Program-made: the position numbers and the translations under genes
Shown: piece by piece, positions 16,493-25,893 of the stretch
Layout: each line of letters begins with the position of its first letter
Position numbering within the stretch: position 1 is the stretch's first letter
Assembly (NCBI GenBank): GCA_963849635.1
Contig: CAWKIA010000012.1
Coordinates: forward strand, 1-41,457
Source of the DNA: CAVRUD01 sp963849635
Lineage (GTDB): Bacteria > Chloroflexota > Chloroflexia > Thermomicrobiales > UBA6265
DNA length: 41,457 bases
Direction: 5' to 3'
The notes under the pieces: generated by a model
The model's database searches: none
What the model was told of the DNA's origin: nothing
The model's input: the letters and a program-made list of their open reading frames with translations, nothing else

Positions 16493-16556
16493 TCTCCTCC
16501 CCGAACGGGTCCCGAGCAGGAGCGCACCCGTCGCGCAGTCCGGTCGGGCGCCGCAT

Positions 16557-16919
16557 GTGCTCGTGGTCGACGGCGATGACACGCTCACGGACGACACCCG
16601 TGCCCAGCTGGAAGCGGCCGGGTACGAGGTTTCCACCGCCGACATGCCCGATATCGGCATCGTCCGCCGCATCGAGCCGGACGTGATCGTGCTGGGCATC
16701 TTCTACCGGGGCCGCGCCTCAGGACTCGATTTCCTGGAGCATCACGCCTCCGACCCGCGCACCGCGCGCGTGCCGGTCATCGTGCGCGTCGCGGACGAGC
16801 AACTGGATAGCGGACAGCGATCCAGGTTGACTGCTCTCAAGTGGCCGGTCCTCGCTCCGGACGTGGCGACGATGGCGTTGCTCGACCAGGTTGGGGCCAG
16901 TTGTAGGGTTAGCGAGTAG
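16557..16919 (+). CDS. receiver-like protein lacking the phospho-acceptor Asp
   Basis: About 120 residues with response-regulator receiver order: HVLVVDGDDTLTDDTRAQLE (strand 1 and acidic pair), EPDVIVLGIFYRGRASGLDF (strand 3), VPVIVRVADEQ (strand 4), and LKWPV in the conserved Lys-Pro position. The strand-3 position that normally carries the phosphorylated Asp (VLLDI) reads VLGIF, so this is a pseudo-receiver unless a neighbouring residue compensates. The start is uncertain; GTG 16557 is the most likely, though the frame is open further upstream. It follows the cold-shock gene and precedes a strong terminator, so the two may be co-transcribed. Confidence 0.68.
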   Translation: MLVVDGDDTLTDDTRAQLEAAGYEVSTADMPDIGIVRRIEPDVIVLGIFYRGRASGLDFLEHHASDPRTARVPVIVRVADEQLDSGQRSRLTALKWPVLAPDVATMALLDQVGASCRVSE

Positions 16920-16955
16920 CAAGATCGCGGGCGGAGTCCCTGCATCAGACAATCG

Positions 16956-16997
16956 AAGCGCGCAGGGGACCGCCTTCGGTCCCCTGCGCGCTTTCTT
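16956..16997 (+). terminator. intrinsic terminator
   Basis: A 17-bp perfect stem (AAGCGCGCAGGGGACCG) with a CCTT loop, followed by TTCTTG, ends the cold-shock/receiver unit. Confidence 0.85.
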
Positions 16998-17187
16998 GTG
17001 GGTTCATTTACCTTGGAATGCGTCTTCGCGAGGGCCCGGGTGCCCATTGGGGCTTGACTGATTACGGCGCTTGCCGAAATGGTTGGCCACCTCTTGGGGC
17101 CGCCCGGGAGCTGATGGCCTGGGCAAAACTGGATCGCCTTTCGGAGGCTACCGGCGAGTGCGGACAAGGTTTTCGACGAGTGCTGTA

Positions 17188-17328
17188 GCCAATCTCAATA
17201 CTGGTCAAGTCGAGCAAGTAAGGGAACTCTGATATTGGAACGGCTATTGAGACGGGGCGGTGAGCGAGGATCCTATCCGAAAAGATGACTCTCCGACCTG
17301 TCTCAGAAATGGCCGTTTTTGCGACGAC
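17188..17328. repeat. dispersed structured repeat, copy 1 (full length)
   Basis: About 140 bp, collinear with 40568-40709 along its length and with 35292-35380 over its right half. It contains CTATTGAGACGG, a hairpin with loop CCGAAA flanked by GGTGAG and CTC, and at the right edge (17300-17325) a 26-bp imperfect palindrome (arms GTCTCAGAAATGG and CCGTTTTTGCGAC). The left part adds TCTCAATA, which can pair with TATTGAGA inside. Nothing in it is coding. Confidence 0.75.
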
Positions 17329-17364
17329 GACGTGGATCTTTCACGCCCTGTCTCGGCAGTTCGC

Positions 17365-18355
17365 TCAGCGCTCTGGTTCGAGGTGAATCCCGAAGAAGGT
17401 GAGCGCCCACGGTGCGGCCACGGACCAGTTCATGTCGAAATGGTCGGCGTCGGGGATCTCCACGTACACCACCTCGACCCCCGCCGCGTGCAGCGTCGCT
17501 TCCATCGTCCGCGCGTGCTCGACCTTGACGACGGTATCCGACCCCCGTGCAGGATCAGGAACGGCGCGGTGTCCTGGTCGACCCAGGCGATCGGCGACGC
17601 GTCGCTGTAGATGTCCGGCACCTCGTCGGTCGTGCCGCCGAGCAGGGTGGCCAGCAGCGGGGTCAGCTGGGCACCAATCTCCGAGGTCGGGTAGGGGATT
17701 CTGAGGTCCATTAGGCCGGATATGCTCGCGACACAGGCGACGCGACTCGAATGGGCGGCCAGGGCCGGGTCGCCGTTGTCGCGGGTCTCCCGCACACCGA
17801 GGAGCGCGGCCAGATGCCCCCGGAGGAGCCCCCGGAAGAGCCGATCCGGTCGGGGTCGATCCCGAGGGTCGCCGCGTTGGCGCGGACCCACCGCACCGCC
17901 CGCTGGGCGTCGTCGAGGAGCGCGGGCCAAAAGTTGTGCCCGGGCACGTCATCCATCACGCGGTATTCGACGTTGACGGCGACGTAACCCGCTGCGGCCA
18001 GCGCCCGAGCCGTTTCGTTCATATCGGTACGACGACCGATGCCCTGCATCCACGGTCCGCCGTGGGACAGCATCACCGCAGGCCGCGGGGTCTCCCGCGC
18101 AGGCGGGTGCCAGACGTCGAGCAGCAGCTCCTCGCCGTTGACCTCGCCGTACACCACGTCGAACTCCGTCGCGATGCTGGCCGGACCGGCCTCGGGGGTC
18201 GCGTCCTGGTCGAGCAGGGCGCCGCGGGCCGGACTGATCGTCATGAGAGGCGCAAGGGCGACAGATGCGAGCACGGCACGGCGCGTGGCCGTAGCGGATC
18301 TCTCCGAGACGCTCAACGGGCGGCCGATTGGGTGTGCATGGCGCCGATCGTACAT
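17365..18355 (-). CDS. exported alpha/beta hydrolase (HSL/BD-FAE-like), two frameshifts
   Basis: About 330 residues. ATG 18355 is preceded by AAGGAGG. An N-terminal signal (RRAVLASVALAPLMTISPARG) precedes the hydrolase domain: oxyanion HGGPW, nucleophile elbow GSSGGSSGGHLAALLG, Asp in GGSDTVVKVE and catalytic His in PDADHFDMNW. It would hydrolyse an ester or lipid outside the membrane. The frame breaks at the C5 runs 17817-17821 and 17542-17546 (plus-strand numbering). One extra base in each restores the motifs exactly, so both look like homopolymer losses. As written, three overlapping fragments result. Confidence 0.85.
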
Positions 18356-18523
18356 CAACGATCCTCCTTGAACGGGGAACTGATCGCTTGGATGCGGTCC
18401 GTCGAGGCAGGACCCGTCGGGCGTGAGGGTGGGCTCGTAGCTGACGGCGCAGGCTGGGGAGGTGGTCCCCAGCCCGCGGACGTGATCGGACGTGCCGACG
18501 ACGACGCGGTCGGCCGCGGCCCC

Positions 18524-19063
18524 TCAAGCGGTGGCCGCCAGGTAGGCGGCGCAGAAGGCCGCCTCGTCCTGGTGGGCCGGGCCGGGCGTCTCCACCACCA
18601 CCTCGCCGAGGAAGTTGCCGTCGGCGTCGAAGGCGTCGGTAAGGACGATGCGGCCAGCGTCCACCAGGAGCACCCGCATGCCGTCGCGCAGCTGCACCAG
18701 CAGCCCGTTGACCACGAAGGTGAAGCTGAGGCCGCCCGCCTCGTTCTCGGCGACAGCGAGCTCCCGGAGCGTGGCGTGGCGGACGCTGGTCAGGGTCACG
18801 CCGGTGAGCAGGTTGGTGTAGGCGAAGGTGACGAGCTGGTTCTGCACCCCGGCCTGCTCGTGGTTGCGCTCAAGGCCGGCGAGGGTGAGCCGGGTCGGGA
18901 CGCCGCAGAGGTCGAACTCGAAGGTGATGGGGTCGGGCGGGGCCGGGGGGGCCGCCGCCCCGGGCAGGGCGAGCAGCGCGGCGAGGACGAGGGCCACCAG
19001 GCCGGCGAGAGCGGCCCGGGCGGTCGAACGGGAGGAAGGCTCGGACATCCGAGACGGGGTCAT
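18524..19063 (-). CDS. secreted protein of unknown function
   Basis: A 179-residue protein from ATG 19063 behind GAGGAG. The start overlaps the stop of the upstream gene (ATGA). The signal peptide AALAGLVALVLAALLALPGAAA is clear. The mature domain (TFEFDLCGVPTRLTLAGLER, then RELAVAENEAGGLSFTFVVN) is beta-rich, with two Cys. I do not recognise a family. It is translationally coupled to the next gene upstream. Confidence 0.78.
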   Translation of the reverse strand: MTPSRMSEPSSRSTARAALAGLVALVLAALLALPGAAAPPAPPDPITFEFDLCGVPTRLTLAGLERNHEQAGVQNQLVTFAYTNLLTGVTLTSVRHATLRELAVAENEAGGLSFTFVVNGLLVQLRDGMRVLLVDAGRIVLTDAFDADGNFLGEVVVETPGPAHQDEAAFCAAYLAATA

Positions 19064-19623
19064 GGCAAGCTCCTCATGTGGTGCTGGCGTGGGACGGGAG
19101 ACAGGACGACAGGACGATCGACCGAGTTGGAGCGTGGCGGCGCCCGGTCCGTTTCGCGGCGACGCGGCGCGAGGGCACCCGGCAGGAAGACGACGCCGAG
19201 GTGGTGGGCGGTGACGGCGAGGTCCTCGTCGATGACGAAGATCGACGTGATCAGGCCGCGCGCCCCGGCGAACTGGCCGTCACCACCCTCCACCCGCCAG
19301 GTAACGGCCCCGTGCCGGCCGGCGGGATCGGGGCTTGCTCCGAGGTGGCCGCTGCCGACGGTGGAGAAGCGCAGACGATGGTCGCCGCCGAAGGCGATCG
19401 TGCCGACTTCCTGGAAGCTCGTCGCGCCGGTGAGCGTCACCTCCGACGCGAGCACCGCCTCGCCGCCGTCGATCGGCTGCAGGGTGCCGGCGAGCCCGGC
19501 GGGGCCGACGGTGGCGGTGAGGGTCGAACTGGGGGCGATGGCCGTCACCGACAGGACGCCGCCGTCCGCACCGGTTGGTGTCGCCCGCCCGGTGAAGCAC
19601 AGCGCGTAGACGAGCTGGCGCAT
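19060..19623 (-). CDS. hypothetical protein, beta-barrel-like
   Basis: A 187-residue protein from ATG 19623 behind AAGGGG. The pattern FGGDHRLRFSTVGSGHLG, then AVTWRVEGGDGQFAGARGLI, resembles allene-oxide-cyclase/dirigent-like barrels, in which G.G.F.GA.G is typical. The first residues (MRQLVYALCFTG) do not form a clear signal peptide. It ends in a basic tail that overlaps the downstream secreted-protein start by four bases. The function is unknown. Confidence 0.72.
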   Translation of the reverse strand: MRQLVYALCFTGRATPTGADGGVLSVTAIAPSSTLTATVGPAGLAGTLQPIDGGEAVLASEVTLTGATSFQEVGTIAFGGDHRLRFSTVGSGHLGASPDPAGRHGAVTWRVEGGDGQFAGARGLITSIFVIDEDLAVTAHHLGVVFLPGALAPRRRETDRAPPRSNSVDRPVVLSPVPRQHHMRSLP

Positions 19624-19649
19624 CGCGGAAGCCCCTTGCCTGGTGTGCG

Positions 19650-19801
19650 TCAGGTACAGCCACCTCGTAGTCCGGTAGGCAGCCTCCTCCGCTCGGATAC
19701 CTGCTGATGGGACGATCGCTCTGCCGTCGGCGTGGCGTCGTCGGGTGGCGCCGGCGTCCAGGTGGGGAATCCGGCGTGCGCCACCCGACCTTGTTCCATC
19801 G
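19650..19801 (-). pseudogene. remnant of a lipocalin-like protein tail
   Basis: The frame reads VAHAGFPTWTPAPPDDATPT and runs to a stop at 19650. The neighbouring gene ends VAHARRLRPLPEDQIG then IPTWTPPPAADATPTS. The remnant has the same end with an internal deletion, so it is a decayed duplicate of that 3' end. Confidence 0.45.
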
Positions 19802-19850
19802 ACTCCGCGGCCGGACGCGTCCGACTCAAGGTCGTTCGCCTGTCGCCGCG

Positions 19851-20404
19851 TTACGACGTCGGCGTGGCGTCCGCGGCCGGCGGCGGCGTCCAGGTCGGGA
19901 TCACGGCAATAGGGGTCCCGATCTGGTCTTCGGGCAGGGGGCGGAGCCGCCTGGCGTGGGCCACGCCGCTGTCCCCGATCTGGACCGCGCCGTCGGGGGA
20001 GACGACCATGCTGGAGTAGGGGTGCGTCCACTCGTCGCCCGACGCCTCCACCGTAACCGTGCCGGTGACGACGAGGTAGCCGCTGCCGTCCTGGAAAAGG
20101 AGACCCAGGTGAAGAGAGCCGTCTGCGGCCCACTCGCCTCCCAGACCCCCAACAGGTCGGGGGGAGAAGTGAAGCTCCCGTCCGCCCCCCAGACGCCGAT
20201 GGCCGGCACGCTCGCCGGGTCTGCCGGGAAGTCCACGATCCAGGTGCCGGCTAACGGGTGCGCGGCCATGTTAGCCGCGGGGCTGGCCGTGTCCTGGGCG
20301 GCGGCGGGGCGGGAGGCTGCGAGGGCGAGGCCGAGCCCGCCGGCGCCGAGGCCGGCGAGCGCGGTGCGGCGCGAGACGGCCCGGGTTGTGCTGGACGTAT
20401 TCAT
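19851..20404 (-). CDS. Tat-exported lipocalin-like protein, one frameshift
   Basis: About 184 residues from ATG 20404. The twin-arginine leader (AVSRRTALAGLGAGGLGLAL) ends at ASRPAAAQDTAS. The mature part begins HPLAGTWIVDFPADPAS, the G.W motif of lipocalin-like domains, and ends in a Thr/Pro tail. The frame changes at the A4 run 20095-20098 (plus-strand numbering). One extra base gives VSFFQDGSGYLVVTGTVTVE and restores the reading to the stop at 19851. It resembles the exported protein at 36839-37357 (HPLVGAWWWENI) and is probably a paralogue. The ligand is unknown. Confidence 0.75.
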
Positions 20405-20594
20405 GGGATGGTGATCTCCTCCGTGGTGACGTGCCGGCTGCTCAGTCGCGGTCGGGTGAACCGATGCGGAAATCGCGTTGGACATGGCGACTCTCCTGGT
20501 CTTGCGTAATGGCGCTAACCCCATCGCCCACCGCACAGACGGCACGACGGGCCAGATTTCTGGGGCCCGGGCTCGCAATCGGCTGTGTCCTGGG

Positions 20595-21488
20595 TTACGG
20601 GGTCGGTGTGGCGACCGGCTTGCCTACGAAGTAGTCCACCACGATCTGGTTGAACACGCCGGGCAGAGCGAGGGGGGCGAAGTGGCCGGTGCCGGGGATG
20701 AGCACCAGTTCTGCCCCCGGAATCAACTCCGCCATCTTCTTCATGTGCTCGGGCTTGGTGAATTCCGACTCCTCCCCGTCGAGGACCAGCACTGGCACCG
20801 CGATGCTCCCCAATTCGGCCTCGCTGAAGTCTGGCGGCGTGGCGGCGTCGATGGCGAGGTACTCCTCCAGGCGCTCCGGCGCCGGCGACAGTCGCAGGTA
20901 CGGGAAGGTGTACTGCTCGAAGGGCGGCAGTTGGTCGGTGACGTGCAGCTCGGCGTAGCCGCCGTCGGGGGAGTAGGCGCCGCCGTAGGAGACGACCCGC
21001 CCCAACCGGTCCGCGTGCCGGATCGCTAGCTCCAGGACGACCACCCCGCCTTGGCTCCAGCCGACCACGTCGGCCTGCGCAATCCCCAGGTGGTCCAGCA
21101 GCCCCACGGCGTCGGCCGCCATCTGGGCGTAGCTGAAGTCTCCGTCGCCCCAGGTCGAGCGGCCGCGGGCACGGGCATCGAAGGCCAGCGTTCGATAACC
21201 GGCCGCGAGGAGCGCCGGGACCAGGCCGTCGAACTCCTCCACGCTGCCAACCGAGCCATGGAGCAGTTGGACGACCGGGCCGTCGTCCGGGCCGCGCACC
21301 TCGTAGTAGAGATCGGCCCCGTTGATGGCCGCCATCTGGCCCACACCGTTCGGCGCGGACGCCCGCGGGCAGGACGCGGCATCCTGGGCGGCGGCGAGGC
21401 GCGAGGTAGCGAGGGCGAGCCCGCCGACGCCGAGGCCGGCGAGGGCAGTTCGGCGGGAGACAGACCGGCTGGTGGGCATCCCTATCAT
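20595..21488 (-). CDS. Tat-exported alpha/beta hydrolase
   Basis: A 297-residue hydrolase from ATG 21488 behind AGGAGGAG. The leader SVSRRTALAGLGVGGLALAT is a textbook Tat signal. The mature domain is a complete alpha/beta hydrolase: LLHGSVGS (oxyanion loop), ARARGRSTWG, nucleophile elbow VVGWSQGG, Asp in VLDGEESEF and His in IPGTGHFAPL. This matches the PF00561/Abhydrolase_1 group, with ester or lactone hydrolysis the most likely reaction. It ends in a short VATPTP tail. It is one of four alpha/beta or serine hydrolases in the window. Confidence 0.9.
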   Translation of the reverse strand: MIGMPTSRSVSRRTALAGLGVGGLALATSRLAAAQDAASCPRASAPNGVGQMAAINGADLYYEVRGPDDGPVVQLLHGSVGSVEEFDGLVPALLAAGYRTLAFDARARGRSTWGDGDFSYAQMAADAVGLLDHLGIAQADVVGWSQGGVVVLELAIRHADRLGRVVSYGGAYSPDGGYAELHVTDQLPPFEQYTFPYLRLSPAPERLEEYLAIDAATPPDFSEAELGSIAVPVLVLDGEESEFTKPEHMKKMAELIPGAELVLIPGTGHFAPLALPGVFNQIVVDYFVGKPVATPTP

Positions 21489-21676
21489 CGGACTCCTCCT
21501 GGGTCGCGGCCCAGCGAGGCCGCCGTTCGGTCCCTGATCTCGGGGGCTGGGGACCAGGATGGAGCGCGGTGCGGCGGGGCACCACCCACTCTGCCTACCT
21601 TTTGCCTACCTTTTTGGGGTCGACGCCGTCGGACTGGGCTATGATCTTGGCGAACAGCACGGTATCGGGGGGAGCG

Positions 21677-24600
21677 ATGGACGCACCACCGGAGGCGGCG
21701 GCCAGCGAGCAGGACGGTGCCTTCGGCGCCCGGTTGCGGCGTGCCCGCGAGGCCGCCGGGTTGGCGCAGGAGGAACTGGCCGAGCGGGCGGGGCTGTCGG
21801 TCAACACGGTGGGCGGGCTGGAGCGCGGCGAGCACCGCCACCCGCACCCGGCGACGGTCCGCTCCCTGGCCGACGCCCTCGGGCTGGACGACGCCGAGCG
21901 CGCGGCCCTGTCGGCCGCATCGAGCGCGCGGGGGGGAGGAGTGTGGGTAGGGGGAGTGTAGGAGATTGGTGTGAAGCAGGAGCGCAGAGGTGAGGTGGGG
22001 GGGAGGAGCGGTGGTTGGGGGTAGATGTTGCAAGCATGAATGCGCTGGATGTAGGGCTGCGGTAGCGGCGTAGGCATGGCTGGTGATTGGTGAAGTAGAT
22101 GCTGTGCGCAACGCTGCGCGGGGGCAGTGAGCGGCGCAGGCGCGACGAGGGCACGCACCGGGCAGCAGGGTCAGCTGGCGCGCGGCAGCGCGCGTCTGGC
22201 CACCGCAGGAGCGCCGCAACTCCCAGATCGCTCGCTGGCGTGGTACCAGTACACGATGCAGGTCGCCTGGGGCAGTGCTCGGCGGCCAGGTTCAGATCCA
22301 CTGGGCGCCGTCGCCGAGCACGACGACCTCGGCCGCCCTCAGCCGCGGCGATGGGCCTGCACTGCGAGGCGGCGGCGAACGCCTCGGCCGGCTCGAAGCC
22401 GGCGACGTAGCTGGCTGCGGCCGGGGTCAGCTCCCGCCGGGGCTGCGGTGCTCCGGGCGCGACGAGACCGACTTTGACCTCCTTGCCGCGCCGCGGTGCC
22501 AGGATGCGCACCCCATCCATCGCCACGTAGAGCCGGGCTGGGGCTGGCCGGCGGCCGGCGGCAGCCCGTCGCGCCAGGCGGTCGCCATCGTGCGCCAGCT
22601 CCGCTTCGCGGCGAGCGACGATGGCTCGGTCACGGTCCGGACGGTGCTCGCCGACACGGGATCCGCGAGCGTCGCCAGCGTGTGGCCGCCTGGGCGAACG
22701 GCAGCAGCGCCCCGAGGTGGCCGGTGGCGCGCCGCACCCGGGGCTGTGGCTGGCGCGCCCGACCGAGCGCCGGATCGAGCGGGCAGGCCCCTGGGCACAT
22801 GCGGGACACCGGTAGTACGCGCGCAGCGTGATCCAGCCGACCACGGTCTGTACCTCCTTGGTGCGATAGCCCTCGAAGCCGGCCGTGCCACCGCAGGCGC
22901 AGGCCAGGCGCACCCCGTCCTTGCCTGTCCCCCGCGCCGCCAGCCCGGCTTCCAGCACCCGCGCCCCGACCGCCAGCACGCCCCCGCACCAGGCGCTCGG
23001 TCGCCTCCGTGGATCCCGTCGCCCCCGGCCACCCGGTCGAGCAGGACCCGCAAGGCGTCCAGCGCGTCCATCAGCACCGCGGGGCGCGTGCTATGGTCCA
23101 CGGCGATACCTCCCGCGGCGGGTCCAGCCGCCGCACCTCCTCGGATCGAGGACGGGGGTCCTTGACTGCGCGGTCCCGCCGCGCGGCCGCCCCGCCACGG
23201 CGACGGATGCAACGTCGTCCGGGCTGCCCGCCCCGCTTTCGTCCCTGATCGGCCGTGAGGGCGAGGTGGCGGCGGTAACGGCATTGCTTCGGGATGATGG
23301 TGCCCGGCTGGTGACGCTGACCGGACCCGGCGGGGTCGGCAAGACGCGCCTCGCCCTGCAGATCGCTACCCATTTGGGCGGGGCATTCACGCACGGCGCC
23401 GCCTTCGTGGCGCTCGCTCCCGTCCGCGATCCTGCCCTCGTCGCCCCAACGATCGCCCATGTCCTGGGGGTGGCCGAGGTCGCCGGCCGGGCGCCGGTCG
23501 ACCGCCTGGGGGACGCCCTGCGCGACCGCCACCTGCTGCTGGTCCTCGACAACCTCGAGCACCTCCTCGATGTCGCGCCCCTGGTGACCGATCTCTTGGG
23601 TCGCTGCCCCCGCCTGAAGGTGCTCGCCACCAGTCGGGCCACGCTGCGCCTGGACGGCGAGCAGGTCTTTCCCGTGCCGCCCCTGGCGGTGCCCGACCCG
23701 GAGCGCCTGCCGGTCCTGGAGCGGATGGCAGAGATCGCCGCGGTCCGGCTGTTCGTCGCCCGGGCGCGGGCGGCCGACCCGGGGTTCGCCCTGACGGATG
23801 AAACGCCGGTGCGGTGGCGGCCATCTGCCACCGGCTGGACGGCCTGCCGCTGGCGATCGAGTTGGCGGCCGCCCGGAGCGCCCTCCTCGCCGCCGGCAGT
23901 CCTGCTCGCCTCTGCTGGCGCGGCGGCTGCCGATCTTGACCGCGGGCCGGCGTGACGCGCCCGCGCGCCAGCGCACGTTGCGCGACGCGATCGCCTGGAG
24001 CTACGACCTGCTGACTTCCGAGGAGCAAGCCGTTTTCCGTTGCCTGTCCGTCTTCGTCGGCGGGTTCTCCCTGGAGGCGGCAGAGGCGGTGGCCGCGGCG
24101 GGCGGCAAACCGAACGCGGCGACGTGCTCGCGGGCGTCGCGTCGCTGGTGGACCACAGCCTGCTGCGACACGAGCCGGGGCCGGGCGGCGTGCCCCGCTA
24201 TGTGATGCTGGAGACGATCCGCGAGTACGGACTGGAGCGACTCGCGGCGGTCGGTGGCGAAGCGGACGCGGGGGCCGCGCATGCCGCCTACTTCGGCACG
24301 CTGGACGAGCATCTCGATCCCAATCGCCTGGACCTCGGCGGCCTGCTCGACGACCGCCTGCGCCTGACCGAAGCCGACCACCCGAACCTCCTGGCGGCGC
24401 TGGATTGGATGGCGACGTCCGGCGATGCCGCGGGCGTGCTGCGGCTGGCCGCTTCCCTGGCCACGTTCTGGCACCACCGTGGTTACCTGCGGGAAGGGCG
24501 GCGGTGGCTGGAGTGGGCCCTGGAGCACGCCGTCGACGCCCCGCTGCAGTGGCGCGGCCGCGCGCTCGCCGGACTGAGTATGGTCGTCTTTGCCCAGGGC

Positions 24601-25417
24601 GATCCCGACGGCACCGCGCCGCCGGCCGAGGCGGCGCTGGCGATCGCCCGGGAGGTCGGCGACGCGGATCTTACCGCGCTCGCGGTGCATATGCTCGGGC
24701 TGGCGGAGCTGACGCGCGGCCGCTGGGATCGTGCGGAAGTGCTGATGACCGAGGCCCTGCGCCTCGAACGGGCAAGTGGCGTTCCGGGCTCCGGGGCGAT
24801 GGCCCTTCAGGCGCTGAGCTCGGTCGCCCACCGTCAGGGCGACCTCGACCTCAGCGAACGCCGGGCGGAAGAGGCGCTCGCGCTCTTCCGCGCCGTCGGC
24901 CACGACTCCGGCGCCGCCCTGGCGCTGACGAACCTGGCGCGAGTGGCGGCCGACCGTGGAAACGATCGGCAGGCACTCGCGGCGTATCAAAGAAGCACTT
25001 CGCCTGTGGGCGGGTATGGGCGAGCGCTGGTTGATCGTCCAGGCGTTGGTGGGTCTGGCCGCCCTGGCGGCTACCCATGAGGCACCGGAGCACGCCGCCA
25101 CGCTGGTCGGCGCAACGGACGCCCAGCTGGACGAGGTCGGGACGACGCTGATTTCTCGTGACCGCGTCCCCTACGACCAAGCGGTGTCGAGGGCGCGGGC
25201 CGCGCTCGGCGAGGCGCGGTTTGCTGCGATTCGGGATGCCGGTCGGACGCTACCGATGACGGAGGTGGTCGCCCTCACGACCACGCTGAGGGTCTCCGAT
25301 CCCTCCGGGAAAATCCGACGTTCGGACCGACGCAGACTGTTGAGAAGGCGTCGGCCCGCGATGCCGAACACACGGGCCCGGTCCCGGGTGCTAAGCCGCC
25401 CGGCGGGACGGACCTAG
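21677..25417 (+). pseudogene. XRE-NB-ARC-TPR regulator, split by an IS and frameshifted
   Basis: Three parts of one regulator lie in order. At 21677-21931 is an XRE helix-turn-helix (RLRRAREAAGLAQEELAER, then VNTVGGLERGEHRHP). After about 1.25 kb of foreign DNA, 23196 onward gives LIGREGEVAAVTALL, Walker A GPGGVGKT, Walker B LLLVLDNLEHLL and TSRATLRL. From 24200 to 25417 comes the TPR-like half (LETIREYGLERLAAVG, then LWAGMGERWLIVQALVGLAA). Frames change near 23812, 23900, 24110 and 24993. The closest intact analogue here is the LuxR-type protein at 37515-39926, which has the same core. Such proteins sense a ligand and activate promoters; this copy cannot be made as one chain. Confidence 0.75.
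22270..23101 (-). mobile_element. ISKra4-family transposase remnant inside the regulator
   Basis: On the minus strand, GTG 23101 with GGGAGG begins VDHSTRPAVLMDALDALRVL. Later pieces in other frames read CGGTAGFEGYRTKEVQTVVG, LRAYYRCPAC, a short VSASTVRTVTE and YVAMDGVRILAPRRGKEVKV. The zinc-type Cys pairs, the TVR..TE block and MDG...K EVKVG are the ISKra4 transposase order. The C-terminal catalytic part is missing or unreadable beyond 22270, so the element is dead. A shared CGCGCGG at both junctions could be a target duplication, but this is weak in GC-rich DNA. The G-rich, T-containing DNA at 21935-22130 is unlike its surroundings. Confidence 0.65.
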
Positions 25418-25418
25418 C

Positions 25419-25549
25419 GTCGCAAAAAACCTTCGTTTTGCGACACCGTCGGCGACGCTCCACTCACCGCTTGACACGTCCCAACATCCGTCGCGGCCAC
25501 ATGTAGCGAGACCGACGCCGGCAGTCTCAGAAACGGGCGTTTTCGAGAC
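25419..25549. repeat. two 26-bp palindromes of the GTCKC family
   Basis: Copy 1 at 25419-25444 has arms GTCGCAAAA and TTTTGCGAC. Copy 2 at 25524-25549 has arms GTCTCAGAAACGG and GCGTTTTCGAGAC. Both are exactly 26 bp and lie between the regulator pseudogene and the next hydrolase. Confidence 0.65.
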
Positions 25550-25893
25550 TGGAAGAATGGAGGTCTCTGTGTCACGTCAGAAGTGAGCTGCACTCGTGTC
25601 AGGGGGCGAGTGCACTCATTGCCGGAGAGCTTCAACGTGGACCCTGACGTCGGCGCGTTGGGGCGACGCCGATCGTCGATTTTGCCGGCGGGCGTAGCGC
25701 ACGATCAGCCCCATCGCTGCGCTGACGAGGGCTGACAGGAGCAGATCAGCGCCACAGCCGCCGCGGCCCGAGCAGGGTTCCTCCGGGGCGGCATGTGAGG
25801 CTGACCGGTTAGACTGCGCGGGTTCGGGAAGAACCCGCCAGCGTCACCCCGAGAAGCGCGGCGGCCGCCGGTACGAACAAGGAGCCCACGCCA
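25550..25893. other. non-coding gap
   Basis: A 344-bp stretch with no credible gene. It should hold the promoter of the following esterase. I see no further repeat. Confidence 0.4.

Noticed and set aside
17241..17328. Group II intron domain V
   Set aside because: The GAAA-loop hairpin recalls it, but the stem lengths and the catalytic triad position do not match, and no reverse transcriptase is near.
17936..19609. Long open plus-strand frame antisense to the esterase and secreted proteins
   Set aside because: It has no ribosome site or recognisable domain. The opposite strand has signal peptides, catalytic motifs and ATGA-coupled starts, so this is a GC-driven shadow.
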